Assembly: GCA_033220425.1 (NCBI GenBank)
Contig: CM065649.1
Span: forward strand, 4,650,001 to 4,714,000
Direction: 5' to 3'
Length of the DNA: 64,000 nucleotides
Origin: Lepraria neglecta
Lineage: Eukaryota > Ascomycota > Lecanoromycetes > Lecanorales > Stereocaulaceae
The position numbers were made by a program, and so were the translations under genes. The notes under the pieces were generated by a model. That model saw only the letters and a program-made list of their open reading frames with translations, did not search any database and was not told the origin of the DNA. Below are positions 46,699-58,300 of this stretch, one piece after another (the first letter of the stretch is position 1; each line of letters starts with the position of its first letter).

Positions 46699-47333
46699 TC
46701 AAAGATACTTCCTCCCCGCCGCCACAACCCTCTGCCTAAACACCAGACTCCCCAGCTTCCCCTCCACACTAGCAAACGGGCTCATAATCGCCTTCATCCA
46801 CACCTCGAAGACCTCTCCAAAGAACGCCCTGATCGCTTCTTCCGTCTGCGGACTGGTGGGATTGTTTGGTATTGACGTGCTCGAAGATGAGGAGGAGCGA
46901 CTAGCTGTAGTCGTGGAGGCAGGCGTAGAGGTGTAGGGTGTGAAAGGCGGAAAGGAGTTGGGTGAGGGCGTGGATTGGGGAGAGGTGTTTGGTGGGTGCG
47001 GGAGGTGGAGGAGCATGAATCGTGTGGAGGTGGGGGTTAAGAAGGTCGAGATGTGGGAGGAGGCGAATTGGTCAACGCGTTTGAGATACCTGATGATTTA
47101 TTAGCCAGGATCATATAGTAATTAAAACATGTCGAGTAGAGGGCGCACATCTGATTGTTAGTCCATTGCAGCTCATCCACAAAGTCCAAACTGCTATGGA
47201 CGATGAAAGGGTTCATATGGCGTGCCTCCTGACTGAAGCGGGCAATACCATCGCCGCCTTGCTTGGAGGTGCCGAATTCGAGCTCGAAGAGAGGTTGGTC
47301 TTGGGTGCCTACTATGCAGAAGTAGTAGGACAT
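46699..47333 (-). CDS. TRS20: TRAPP complex subunit Trs20 (sedlin)
   Basis: Two exons (47333-47149 and 47089-46699) over a 59-nt intron give 191 residues. 'MSYYFCIVGTQDQPLFELEFGTSK' and 'FIVHSSLDFVDE' at the N-terminus, 'MYLKRVDQF' across the splice, 'RFMLLHLP' and the C-terminal 'NPTSPQTEEAIRAFFGEVFEVWMKAIMSPF' match sedlin/Trs20. A Pro/Ser-rich insert (about 105-145) between the last strand and the last helix is longer than in yeast or man. TRAPP complexes tether ER-derived and Golgi vesicles and activate Ypt1. The last ~20 residues extend past the usual C-terminus. It is ordinary in other respects. Confidence 0.95.
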
Positions 47334-48507
47334 TGTCGACCGCTGTGGTTGACCCTCTTCGCCGGTTGAGGCTTTCCTGAGGCCTCAGACCGAGTCACTC
47401 ATAGCCGTATACTCTGGTCCGGGCGAAGGTCACAGCCTGGACGAAGACAGCGTGATTATCGTCAAGCATGCTGTGAAAGTTGAGGCTCGTGAGGCTCTTC
47501 GGCAAGGGTTCTGAAGGCTTGGCGGAGCAAGCCGATAGAAAAGTACCGCGCGGGCGTGGCCGCTTTAGCGATAGAGCCGGGTGAGCAAGGGTGACGCGAC
47601 ACCCGACCTTGGTGATGCAGCTGGCTGATAAAAACTTTTCGCTCACTATGCCCACACCAACCCCTCTCACCGTTCGCACAGCCTGACTTAGGTGCCTCAA
47701 AATGACCAGGGACATAAATTTTGAAAGGGAGTGATGCGCGCCGCCCCCTCCCTGACTTTTCAACTCTCGCCCTGGTAAGCGAACCTGCAATCTTTATACT
47801 GCATTCGTTTTGGACTCTTCGCCTTGTTGGTAAAGGACCATAAGCCAGAAGCAATCGCCTGAAGAACTGTTTAAGAGAGCCAACGCCAACGGCTACCCCT
47901 ATGGAGCCTATCATGAAGAGGACAGCAAGAGGGCCAACATCTAGTACGTGCCGAAGACCATCAGAGATCAGACTTATGTGTTGGACCGCTATGAGATGTA
48001 CGTCTGAACGTTCCATCGAGCAACGAGGCTTGGACTGACCACTCTACATAGGTGGGTGGCTAGTGTCAAAAAAGAGAAAGACAACGAAGGAGTGCCGTTC
48101 CTGAATGGTGATGTGGTCGATGTCTCCTATACCACAGGCGCACAAAGCCTTCGAGTATAGCTACCTCCTCTCGATCTTGCCACTACGAAGGATTTCTCCC
48201 GCTACTATGCCCTTAGCAGTGACGGAACGCTCAACCCCCGGATGACCACGGAATTCCTGAATAGCCAGTACCTCCGGGCTCGAGCAGCTGACGATGACAT
48301 TCGTGCGCATCGCCGGTATTACCAGGCACGAGCCAAGGTTGCGTTGTATGCTACAAAGCTACGGCGCGAGCGCCTACAACAAGTCCAGGCAGATTATGAT
48401 GCTGAAGCTCCGAAACAAGATCTGTTGGCGCGACTGGCCTGCAGCATGGCCCTTGAAATACCACAGCACTAGCGGCAAAAACTCAGTGCCGTTATCCATG
48501 AGTTAGA
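47334..48507. other. Unassigned stretch with possible gene fragments
   Basis: A minus ORF (48016-47462) contains one hydrophobic helix (GPLAVLFMIGSIGVAVGVG). Part of the plus strand (48242-48472) encodes a Lys/Arg/Gln-rich helical piece that continues, in spirit, a frame broken by TAG near 48160. These may be debris of one or two genes. I do not recognise either. Confidence 0.35.
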
Positions 48508-49347
48508 ATGGGCTGGGGGTCAAGAAGCAACGAAAGCTTACCGACGCATCTCTTCATAGCGGAATCAATGGGCGATGAACCAGAACCTGACGACGACTCC
48601 TGGATAAAGTACATCAATGAAGATTGTACAGCTGACGATGGCTGTGAACCCTTTTATCCTACCACGTCTTTCTTCTACAACGAGACTAAACCATCCATCT
48701 TCAAGACAATCAGTGTACAGAATGAAGTCAACACCAACGACTTATCGGCGTCGCTCCAAATATTCAATCCCGACCCCAGTCTATTGGATTTAGTCGTACA
48801 AGGCTTGCCACGCCCCAACCTTCTCGGTTGCCCTCGATATTACTGGGAAATATTAGTTATAAAAGGGATCTTCACCGTACTTACTGGCGAAGTATTCACA
48901 TGGATGTTGGAATACGGTTCTGAACAAGCTTATCGGCTTCATCATCATCTCATCCTCCGACATTTAGCCGTCGACCATGACTTGCTCCAGTGGCGGCCGT
49001 CAACCGCTGAAACAAGAAATCTGACTTGGTATGTGAGCTTCCTGGCCGAAGCTCAGACTCGACAAAAGAGCTCCAAGCATGTCGGCCGACGTGGGGAGAA
49101 TAACAGCAACAAGGCACACACACAATACCTTGCCCACATCTACGCTGATAGGACCCCAAAAGATTACAAACGCGCCAAAGAAGATCCGAAAAAAGACCTA
49201 CGGTATGGAAGACGATGGTCCATACTGAAAGAGAGCTTTGTTACTGATGAGGAGGATGTAGTCCTGGGGCTGGGCTTAGATTTTCTACTACTCTGTGGAC
49301 CTTCCATGGCGAAAAGAATGTCCGGAGCCCGGCTCTACGAGGGTTAA
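48508..49347 (+). CDS. Hypothetical protein, 279 residues
   Basis: Uninterrupted ORF with ATG at 48508. Composition looks coding (varied, few rare residues) and it is much longer than chance ORFs nearby, but there is no recognised domain. The N-terminus is acidic (GDEPEPDDDSWIKYINEDC). The middle has 'RYYWEILVIKGIFTVLTGEVFTWMLEYG', which is hydrophobic but more like a buried helix than a clear membrane span. The C-terminal third is basic (KDYKRAKEDPKKDLRYGRRW). It could be a species-restricted protein, or the 3' exon of a larger gene whose 5' part decayed in 47.8-48.5 kb. Confidence is low because no homology can be tested here. Confidence 0.45.
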   Translation: MGWGSRSNESLPTHLFIAESMGDEPEPDDDSWIKYINEDCTADDGCEPFYPTTSFFYNETKPSIFKTISVQNEVNTNDLSASLQIFNPDPSLLDLVVQGLPRPNLLGCPRYYWEILVIKGIFTVLTGEVFTWMLEYGSEQAYRLHHHLILRHLAVDHDLLQWRPSTAETRNLTWYVSFLAEAQTRQKSSKHVGRRGENNSNKAHTQYLAHIYADRTPKDYKRAKEDPKKDLRYGRRWSILKESFVTDEEDVVLGLGLDFLLLCGPSMAKRMSGARLYEG

Positions 49348-50156
49348 TCTGCTGACTTGCACTCTAGTTACAACACTACACGATACGCAAATCCTTACTT
49401 AAAGGCTCTTGTCAAATAGACCCACTACTCATATCCGCATGTGTCGATGATGTGCAAGATCTTGCAGCCAGCGGCCACAAATCTGGTATATCATCATCAA
49501 CTAGGCTGAACTCTTAACGTTTCAGACAGCGCACAGCCTGCTCCCGGTCAAAATCCGTGGTTCCTTACCCGCATTTTGCGAGGCAACCTACCCGTATCAA
49601 AAATGCCCATCGAACGGAGGCACTTTTCCCATGTTTTCGGAAGGGCGTGGGACTTTCGTTCTCAGAGGACACGGGTTTCCGTTTTCGCAGGACAGGTCGA
49701 GGTGTCAGCACCAGCACCCCAACAGTCAGGGGGACTGGAGGCTGTATTATGTAGTAATTTGAAGGATAAGCGCACCTACGGCGGCTACCCTTTGAGTAGC
49801 CGTCGTAGACACGATATTTATTCTAAGATATTAGAGAAAAGAACTAATCGCTGAGGAGCTCTATACCTGCGGGGTGTGTAAGGTCGTTATACCCCCGCTA
49901 AGCCTATAAAAGCTCATGGAAGCCACACTTTAACTTATTATTGTTTGAACTAAAGATAGGCCGACCTTTAGCGTAAGGTAGGTTGACCTACATACTGTCC
50001 AGCGGCCGGGCGACTGCGTCGACCCCACCCAACCTACCCTGACTTGAGCTGTGTGAGGTGGGAGGTTTTCTTAAGGATTCGAAGGCACGTCTTCCGTCCC
50101 CATATAACAATGGTGTGAAGAGGTTAGCTTCCCAATCTCAACGGAGGCATTCTCCT
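49348..50156. other. AT-rich spacer with an 11-bp inverted repeat
   Basis: 49740-50000 is AT-rich compared with its surroundings and includes ACGGCGGCTAC / GTAGCCGTCGT (about 49777-49807) as a near-perfect hairpin. It also has a GTAGG/CCTAC-like repeated motif (AAGGTAGGTTGACCTAC) near 49975. It could be an eroded transposon; no transposase text is visible. Confidence 0.4.
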
Positions 50157-51570
50157 CTAGACAGAGCGTGGACCTGTCGCTCGGCTCGAGCCCTGCTGGG
50201 GATTCTCGGCGGGGAAGTGCGCTCGCTCAGCAAAAGCAACGTCATAATCGCTCTTGACCACGATACCATTTCCTATGGGAAGGATGTTCTCCTCACTCTC
50301 GCTGCCGCCAACAACTTTTTGAGAAATGCACTTGTTTCCATTTGGTTTGGACCCAGGACCCAATCGAAGTTGCATGCTTCCACCGTAAGTTTCTTTCGAA
50401 ACACTGCCTCCGGTATTGAGTCCGCCGCTGCCTTTGCTCATGCGAGAGTTTTTGATGGATCTGACGGAGCGGAACAACTTGACGAAGAGCGGTCGTAATG
50501 TGGGGATCGTGCCCATGATAATGATCAACCACATCTCCGTTCTAAGATCGAGGCGTTACTTTACTACATCAATTGGAACCTAGCCGGGATTTGACTTACT
50601 CTGCCCACAATACCAAGGGTAGGATGGCGTCTATTAGAAGGGTGAGTGAATGCTAGAGACAATCCAACATTCCATCGCTTACATGTAATGTCATTCGAAG
50701 CCAGAAGGGTCAGAATATACGAAGTCTTGATCGCAGCTGCCGCACCGGCCCTGGATGCAAGCGAGTCACTATGCTGTCATGGACACAAGGACATCTTACA
50801 CTGAACCTCCAGCGAAAAGAGCACTGAGACCGAGTCTTCTCTGCCAGCTGAGCTGAAGATTCCAAAAGATCAGAGCAGGGTAGAATGCGAGGAAAAAGTC
50901 GCACGCTGCCGCCCAACCTGTGATACACCCACGTAAGCACCACACCACCACTGACTCTTAGGTGCGAAAGGAACGACTTACTGCCCTGGAAGACGCCGAT
51001 TGAAAGTATTAAATGCTGTTGGTCGCAAGTTCCTGGGGCTAGTGCATTCCAAAGCTTATCCCTAGGCTTGCACTGAAACCAAACAATGATGCTCTGATTG
51101 ATATTCAGAAGCATTGTCGATGCACCGACGAAATATAGGATCCAGCGCCTGGTTTTGTTGGTTTGCCCTTGAATATGGAGCAAAATATCGAGGATGGCAA
51201 GTTTCCCAAATCCGGTAGAAAGTATGGTGCAGATGTTGAAAATCCAGTCGTACAGAAAGCCAAGCCCAAGATGCGTTGGATCAACCTCGGTTAAGTGGTT
51301 TCCAATGCCGTAGTGAGTGGATAGCACTAGGAATATCTGCGCAAGGAGACCCAGTAACTGTCCCCACGTCTGATTAGCAATATTTTACTCCAGAGGACGA
51401 AAAAGACCTGCATAAGCTATGAGTACCCATAACAAATCCCAAGTCGTTCGCCCGACGAGTTGGAAGCTGGTATATGCCCGGAGTGCCAGCAGAATCGTAG
51501 CGAAGCCCAACAGCGCTGAAGCCACGCCGACGGCCAGCGGCCCTCCGCCGCCAAAGGAATTGGAAGACAT
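50157..51570 (-). CDS. PTH11-like / rhodopsin-domain integral membrane protein
   Basis: Six exons (51570-51412, 51357-50982, 50917-50800, 50750-50683, 50630-50600, 50541-50157) give 378 residues and about seven helices. Hallmarks of the fungal rhodopsin-like domain: 'STHYGIGNHL', 'WILYFVGASTMLLNI', 'VWFQCKPRDKLWN' with a conserved Cys, 'GVFQGSWAAACDFFLAFYPALIFWNL', 'AAAAIKTSYI' and 'WAETEMWLIIIMGTIPTLRPLF'. The C-tail (about 110 residues) is hydrophilic and Ser/Gly-rich. There is no CFEM domain. Intron 1 reads in frame only with a GC donor (TAT|GCAGGT...ACAG); an alternative GT donor after TGG at about 51426 also keeps frame but removes five residues of the first loop-helix. The 31-nt fifth exon is unusually small. 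Members act as putative surface sensors in fungi, but ligands are unknown. Confidence 0.85.
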
Positions 51571-52269
51571 GGGGAATGACAACGCGCGAAAGTTTGCGTG
51601 CTTTCCTACTGTACGCTTGCCATGATGGCCGTGGAAACGTAGTATCGTCAGCGTGAGAAGATTCACATGTTAACGATAGGAATTTTCTCGGATGGCAGAT
51701 GAATCTTTAAGGGAACGAGACGGGATATACAGGGGCAACCACAACATGGCTTGCCATGGACACGCTAAATCTCAGGTGGCGCTGGCGCTGTTCCGCCGGA
51801 ATTTCTGGCGGGGGAGTTGAGCGGTTGCGAATAGCGTCCAAGGCTAGCTTTTCTTTCAGGTACTCTGACACTAGGCCAGCACGCTAAGGGCTGATGCTAA
51901 GGTAGGGGACCTCGCGGGTGACAAAAGAATCGGTTCGCCAGGGCCTCGCTTAGCAGGCCTTGGCGAACCGATTGTCACCCCGCGAGGGGACTCGAGTCCA
52001 AGTGGCCCAACGAGAAGATCTTTTCTCCGACCAGCAAGGCGTTGATGTGACAACGATGCTAATGCTGCATTGATCCTTGTTTGCGAGACCATCTTCAAGC
52101 CACTTTGTCGAGTCCATAATTTTTTTTACGCGAACAACCATTTGGGCATGTCGGGACGATGACTATGCCGCAAACTCCCACACCGTTAATTGTAGAGGGA
52201 GCCCACTCCCTCCTTCCTATCTTGCTTGTATAACTGTCTCCGGCCCCCCCCCCCGGTCCTCCACACATC
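51571..52269. other. Divergent intergenic region, PTH11-like (-) and MFS (+)
   Basis: About 700 bp holding both promoters and the long inverted repeat listed separately. No further gene is seen. Confidence 0.5.
51910..51987. repeat. Long inverted repeat (about 33-37 bp arms, short loop)
   Basis: CCTCGCGGG...TGACAA...ATCGGTTCGCCA.GGCCT on the left pairs with the complementary arm ending CCCCGCGAGG on the right. There is one extra G, a 4-nt bulge and one mismatch. The loop is about 8 nt (CGCTTAGC). GC-rich, so a very stable hairpin in DNA or RNA. Confidence 0.85.
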
Positions 52270-53944
52270 ATGTCGTCAATCACCCCAGACTCGAAAGAAA
52301 AAACTTTCGAGAAGAACGCGGTCACGATTGACGAAAAGAAAATTGCCATTGAAGGCTACATTGTCGGCGCAGATAACTACGATGACCGCTCCAACCTCAA
52401 GAAGACCGCAGACGGGCGCATTGCGCTGATACCCCAGCCTAGCAACAGTCCAGATGACCCCCTCAATTGGTCGCCAGCAAAGAAAGCCATCACTCTCGCC
52501 ATCATTGGTTTCATTGCATTCTTGCCCGATTATACTGCTGGCACAGGCATTGTCACCCTAATTCCACAAGCCATGTGAGTCTCAGCATCTCCAACATCAT
52601 TCTTCCCGCAATGAGCCCGAGCTAATGACAAGTCAAAGCGAATGGAAGGAATCTCAATATAACGTACAAAAAGCCGTCGTCGGCAACATTTTCAGTCTGG
52701 GAATATGTGGTCTCGTTGTCGTAGCTCTCTCCAACTACTTTGGACGACTACCCATCATCTTCCTCTTCCAATCCTTCGCACTGGCGACATGTGCCTGGGC
52801 GGCTGCAGCAACAAGCCTCAAGTCCTTCATCGCGGCACGCATACTCAACGGTCTCGTCGCCAGTTCAGCCCAAGGCGGCGCTTTGATGTGGATTAAGGAC
52901 CTCTTCTTCTTCCACGAGCATCCTCGAAAGATTAATTATGTCGAATTCCCCATCATACTGAGCCCGTATCTGGGGCCCTTGATCACCGCTTTCATTGAGT
53001 ACAAGGTCAGCTGGCGATGGGGTTTCTGGGTGTGCACGATCCTGTGGGGAATCGGCTGGCTTCTGATAGCCGGTCTTTTGGACGAACCATACTATGACCG
53101 CACCATACCAGAAGCGGAGCAGATACCTCGCCAGTCGCGCTGGCTTCGGCTCATCGGCATAGAGCAGTCAAAGGCCGCTCGGTCTGAGAGACGACTATTG
53201 TCCGTCATGTTGCAACCGATCCTGGCCATCACGAAGATCCCAGTCCTGCTGATCGTCATCTACTACTTCTTGAATTTCGCTTGGGTCATCTCAGTCAACA
53301 CAACCATCAGCATTTGGTTGGTCAACTTTTACCATTTCAACCCCAAAAACTTAGGTGAGACCGCATGATTTCTTTCCCGCTCAACGTGCCCTTCACTGAG
53401 ATTCTGCTAACGCTCCCAAGGGTTCTTCTATTTCTTCGGCATTACGGGCGTGACGCTCGGTTGGCTCGTCGGACACTGGATGCACGACGCCTTTGGCACG
53501 TTCTACGCAAAGCGTCATGGCGGCCGAATCCTTCCCGAAGCGCGCCTCACCATCTCATACCCCGCGACCCTCATAATGGTCGTGAGTCTCATCATAATCG
53601 GGTTGGGAGTTCAAAAGCACTGGCACTACATGGTTCTCGCCGTCTTCGCGGCCGCCCAATGCTGCGGGATCATGATTTGCACGACCGCCGTGAACGCGTA
53701 CCTGCTCGACTGTTACCCCGGCAACTCTGGCGAAGTCAGCGCTTGGGTATCCGTTGGTCGCATTTGGGGAGGCTTCATGGCGACGTATATCCAGCTGCCT
53801 TGGGTGCAAAAAATAGGTCCGGCAAAGGTGCTTGGTATTCAAGCGGCTATCACTTTCGCAGCGAGCTTTGTGATTATCTTCCTACAGGTCTATGGCCGGC
53901 GCATCAGGCAATGGCAGGAGAGGAAGGAGCTTGTCGAAAAATGA
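52270..53944 (+). CDS. MFS transporter (DHA1-like drug:proton antiporter group)
   Basis: Three exons (52270-52574, 52639-53354, 53421-53944; introns 64 and 66 nt) give 514 residues. The hydrophilic start includes 'RIALIPQPSNSPDDPLNWSPAKKA', which is typical of fungal MFS proteins of the HOL1/DHA1 set. About twelve helices follow, with a large central loop (about 265-310) containing 'DEPYYDRTIPEAEQIPRQSRW'. Loop 2-3 reads 'SNYFGRLPIIF' (a G-x-x-x-D/G-R-x-G-like motif A variant). The last helices have 'NAYLLDCYPGNSGEVSAWVS', a strong mark of this group. Substrate unknown; efflux of small organics or uptake are both possible. It is convergent with an O-methyltransferase gene, 150 bp between stops. 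Confidence 0.9.
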
Positions 53945-54096
53945 CAGGCTTGACGTTTCAGCTAGAAATAGATCACTTCTAGCGTCTCAAAAAGCCTTAC
54001 AATAGATGGGTATTCCCAAGCCAAAAATAAATCGAATGATTCCCATCTTTCTTTATCAGCGGAACCAAAAAAAACCCAAGAAACTAAAGAGCTACT

Positions 54097-55764
54097 CTAA
54101 ACCTTTCTAGCCTCAATAACAGCCTCATGCTCGGCAATCCCATCAGACCAAATCCTTACTATCTCCAACCCAAGCCCCCTCAACAATTGGCGCCAATGGC
54201 TCTCGGTCCTCTCAATCCCCGCCAAAGAGAAAAGCATATGCACATCCATGGAGGCGGAGCGGTACGTAGCGCCGGTAGAGGGGAGGACGAAATCCTCGAA
54301 GAGAATGCGCGAATAATCCTTGTCCATGGCGGCGATGGTGTGAGAGAAGATTTCGGAGCAGCGCAGGTCCGACCAGTCGTGAGCGATGTTGCGAAAGAAG
54401 TAGATACGTGAGCCTGTGTGGTGGAGAGGATTGCTGGTTAGTAAAGGATATTATGATAGTAAAACCAAATTGTTTGTTTAGGTAAAGGGGGGTGGGGAGG
54501 GGGGAGGGCCAGGACAAGGGTTTCGCTATGTGTAAGGATTGAGATATCGAGGGGTTTCCGACGGACATCATGGAGGGAAAGGGACCTTACCTTTTACGGG
54601 CTGTGGCGTAAAAAAATCATACTCCATCAACTCCACCCCCTGCGGCGGCGTCTTCCTCACCTGCGCAATCGTCTCCGGTAAATCCTGCAAAATACACCTA
54701 CCAGGCAACTGCGGAAAATGTGCCCGAAAGTTCCCAACATCATGGCCGCGCCCACCCGCCACATCAACCAAAAGCACATCATCTTTGCCAGTCTTCAGAC
54801 TGCGTAGGTTGCTTGTCGTAGGCACCAACTCTTGACCAACAGGATAAAGTTGAAACCACTCGGGCACCAGATCACCCTGTCTTCGCGCTGCCATGTACAG
54901 ATCAAAATCCTGTTTACACTCTGGATCCTCTTCGAGGATTTTCCAGAAGGATTTGCCGTTGTGGGAATATTCCCATGGTGCTTGTTTTCCGGGCTCGTCG
55001 TTAAATTGCTCGACGCCTGCGCCTGTGCGCATGTATTCGACCATACGGACGCCGACCGAGGTGTGCAGTTCGAAGCTAGGAGAATGATGATACTATGTTA
55101 AATCTTCGTAGTTGGATTTTGGGGGTTTCTTTATGTGGATATGTGAGAGTGGAGGAGGCTTACTGGTGTTTTTCTGCGCCGATAAAGCCGGGCTGGTTCA
55201 TAAAATGCGTGATGGCGTTGGGTTTGTATGTGTTCTCGGCTACTTCGTCTATGACCCCCACGGCGGCGAGTAATCGCATGAGCCGTTCTGTTTCGTTGGT
55301 GATAAATTTGTTACGCTGAGGGGACCAACTTAAGTGTTGTAGAGAAGATACTCACCTATCAAGAGCTTATCCCCGCCCGTAGCCTGCGACAGCTCCTCAG
55401 CCGTAATTTTCGGATCTCCTTTGGCACATAAAGTTGCAAACGCGCCATTCTCAATGAGGATGCGGATTGCGAATTGTTGGAGGAACTATGAAATATAAAA
55501 TCCATATAAGTCTTTCCTCACAACAAAAATCCGAGGGGAGAAAGAGAAGTTAGAATCAAAATAGAATCCTCTAGAGAAACCTGCCGCAAATCTCATCTTG
55601 AACGTCCTCTCAGCGGGGCTTTCGACCGCACGCTGTAATTGAGCGCTTCTGTCCACGAGACGAGTCCGCGCTGCATGATCGCCTGCTTTGAGCGCTTTCA
55701 CATCTTTTTGGATGATTTCGAGGAGCGCTTCTAGCTTGGTCGGGCCTTCTGAATCTTGCTGCAT
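54097..55764 (-). CDS. SAM-dependent O-methyltransferase (COMT type)
   Basis: Five exons (55764-55585, 55485-55356, 55287-55164, 55075-54591, 54413-54097) give 411 residues. An N-terminal helical dimerisation/winged-helix part ('GAFATLCAKGDPKITAEELSQATG') precedes the Rossmann domain. Motif I is VLLVDVAGGRGHD (about 245-257). The catalytic base is His318 in 'YFFRNIAHDWSD', and 'LFEDFVLP' is the usual post-motif. This architecture is that of fungal OMTs that methylate phenolic hydroxyls in secondary metabolites. Intron 1 is in frame only with a GC donor (GCG|GCAGGT...CATAG). Intron 4 is 177 nt. The gene is otherwise intact. Product and substrate are unknown; the MFS neighbour would suit export of a methylated metabolite, but no synthase gene is seen. 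Confidence 0.88.
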
Positions 55765-58300
55765 TGTTCTGAGATTGAACGTTGTGGTTTACTAGTGAGA
55801 GGGGTCGTCGCTTCGTTGACGATATTGTTGTGCGCACCAAGGATCGGCTCGTGAGTGCTGGACGGCTTATCGGTGCAGCAGTTGAGAGACAGCCATGTGA
55901 TTATTTTCCCACGTGTTGATGCTCTTGTTCAAGGTAGTGTATCGTGTCGAATTTCGGTCATCAGAATGACCTTGAAAGAGGAAACACTTCGGAAATCATG
56001 TGTAAGCGAGGAACGAGCTTAGCATTAAGTTATTCATGCGGATCCTTGCTAGCTAGCCAGCCCCTACGGCAGCTAAGCAAGGACTCCGACCTTAGCCTGG
56101 GTGCGCTTCGAACCAAGCGTGTCAGCGTACGGCCCGGGGTCCCCGATCCTAATATCCATCTAGCAGCCGTCGGCACCATTTTCTGGGAGGCTGACGTCGG
56201 TCCACAATCATCTTTTCATCCATCGCTGATAGTCTTGAGGGACGGAGACACTCCAGAATCGACAAGAAAACCAACGACACAATTGATGGCGTTTCTCGCC
56301 AAGCGGTATCTGCTGTCGTGGATGACGAAATGTCTAGATTGGCGCTGTCTATCAGTTTTCAAATCGCGGTTAAAAGGTGGCAGAGGCCTTACCTGGCTTC
56401 ATAAAGCTAGCACAGAGGTTACTAGGGTACTGGGGGGATACTGTAGCGCGGCCTCCTCCTCAGCTGTCGAGCCAGCATTGTTGACAAAGGCCATAACTGA
56501 CATCGGTGGCCAATGGAAGAATACCACGCTTGAGCTTTTCGCTTGGTGATGCCGAAGAAGTCTCTGAGGCCCATCGACAGGGCGAGAGGCGGTTCATATA
56601 TGCCTAAAGGCTGATGGGCCATCCGCTGCGATCCTCGTCGCACACAAATCCCACTCCTTCCCCTCCACACATCAGAGACCACCAATCGCCGATCTCCTCG
56701 CACCTCAGGGGCCGATCTCGGCGCACCATCCAGTCACTGGAGGCTCGCAGCCAACTATCGCGGGGAGCTGGGCCGCCATTGTACTACTGAGCCCCTCGTA
56801 GCCCTCCCCATCGCCCAGAGGCCGTCGGCTTGAAGCAGTCAAGTCCTTCGATCTGGGGCTGCCAGGATACACCGGCTGCATCGGCTGCACCGCGTCCTCC
56901 ACGATACCCAGCTAAGCTTGTTTTTGCACGTGACGGTCTGCCAAAGTTGCGTCCACGCTAAACCAGGTATTGGAACTTGGAATCTATAGTTTCCTATGCG
57001 CAGCCGTGTATTCTTCCAAGCGTATGTTGAATTCATAGCCTTTCCTTGTCCGTTTCCTGCCAATAATCTTTGTAATATCCTCTTCTCTCTTTTCAATTGC
57101 GGCGTCTCGGCATGAGACTGCGGAGGAGGAGGTGTAGTGATAGGGCTGGAAGGAATTATGACCGTTGTCGCTCCGTAGTTGTCTTGCGAATGACCCGCCC
57201 ATATGGATGCTGGGGCGAACTCACGTCGGAAAAGGCCGGCCGATCAAGAGCTTTGGTAGCACCCAAGCAGATGAGGGTCTTCGGTTGTTCCCTCGTGTGA
57301 AAACCAGGGAGATGCTCAGCACTAACCTTGGACTCAATGCTGGTGGCCTGGGCGGAACGGTGGAACGAGAGCCTCCTCTCGAGATCGCATCGCGCAGTCC
57401 CCAGGGGCTCGTTCCCAGATTCTGGCGCTCCTATGCTCATCCAATGATCCACCTTTCTCTCCCCCCTCCTATGGCTTCGTGCCTCGATCGAGCTTGGCCG
57501 CAGAAGCCCCGTACGAACGTTCACTGCGCAAAATGCTTTGCAAGACACTTGGCAGTGCGCTCGCCGCTCAGAAAGTCGATTTTTCGAGGGCCGCCGCCAG
57601 TGCTCTACCGATCGTGCGAGCCTCAGCATCGGCTCAGCTGGAACCATCGCGCTCACGAGTAACAGGCTCGCCGCTGCAACTGGCACCCTTGAGGAGTGTT
57701 CGGCAAATCGGCCTCGTGTAAGCGTTACACCTCGAGGCACCCAGTTCCCTGTCCAGGCAGCGCTGGGCAGTGCATATGCCCGTCCTCACTATCGAGCCGC
57801 CGCTACGTCAGCAGACGGGCGATATCTGAAACGCAGCTGGCGTGCGTTCGGCCACGGATGCCCAGTCATGGCGCATATTAGACCCACGCAGAAGAGGTCA
57901 GCAAGCCCCCAGGCATCCTTGGTGGGTCGACGCGGCCCCCAGCAACTGTGGCCTCGTACTCGATCCACGTCCCACACGGAAGCTTTCCTGTGGTCTCGTT
58001 GCAGGTCGAGATCTAAGGGGGGTGAGCGGGGTATCTAGGAGCCGATGAGTGGGAAGCGGAGCGAGCAGTGCTTACCATTACTAGAAAAGTTTTGGAGTTC
58101 TTCGGAGAGAGGTCCAAGGCATACATAGAGAAAAGAAGGAGTTGGACAAAGGAAGAGGATAATGAACTCTGTGTGGTGGTGGAACGTATACTCACAATGG
58201 AACGATTTGTTTGTTAATGTGTATATTTCATATTTTTCTATGCTGTCGCCGCTTTTCCTCTGCCACGACTTAGCTGCCGATATTGGCCCACCCACGCCCA
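55765..58300. other. Unassigned stretch of about 2.5 kb
   Basis: Long overlapping ORFs occur on both strands at 57156-58038, which is GC-rich with few stops, and one at 55944-56549 (+) without an ATG. None shows a recognised domain. It may hold the OMT promoter and debris of other genes. Confidence 0.4.

Noticed and set aside
47462-48016. 184-codon minus ORF with one hydrophobic helix
   Set aside because: No recognised family and basic low-complexity remainder; likely chance or debris.
55944-56549. 201-codon plus ORF
   Set aside because: Opens with GTG, no recognised motif, and composition does not look coding.
57156-58038. Long overlapping ORFs on both strands (165-194 codons)
   Set aside because: GC-rich DNA lowers stop frequency; none has a recognisable domain, and strands and frames conflict with one another.
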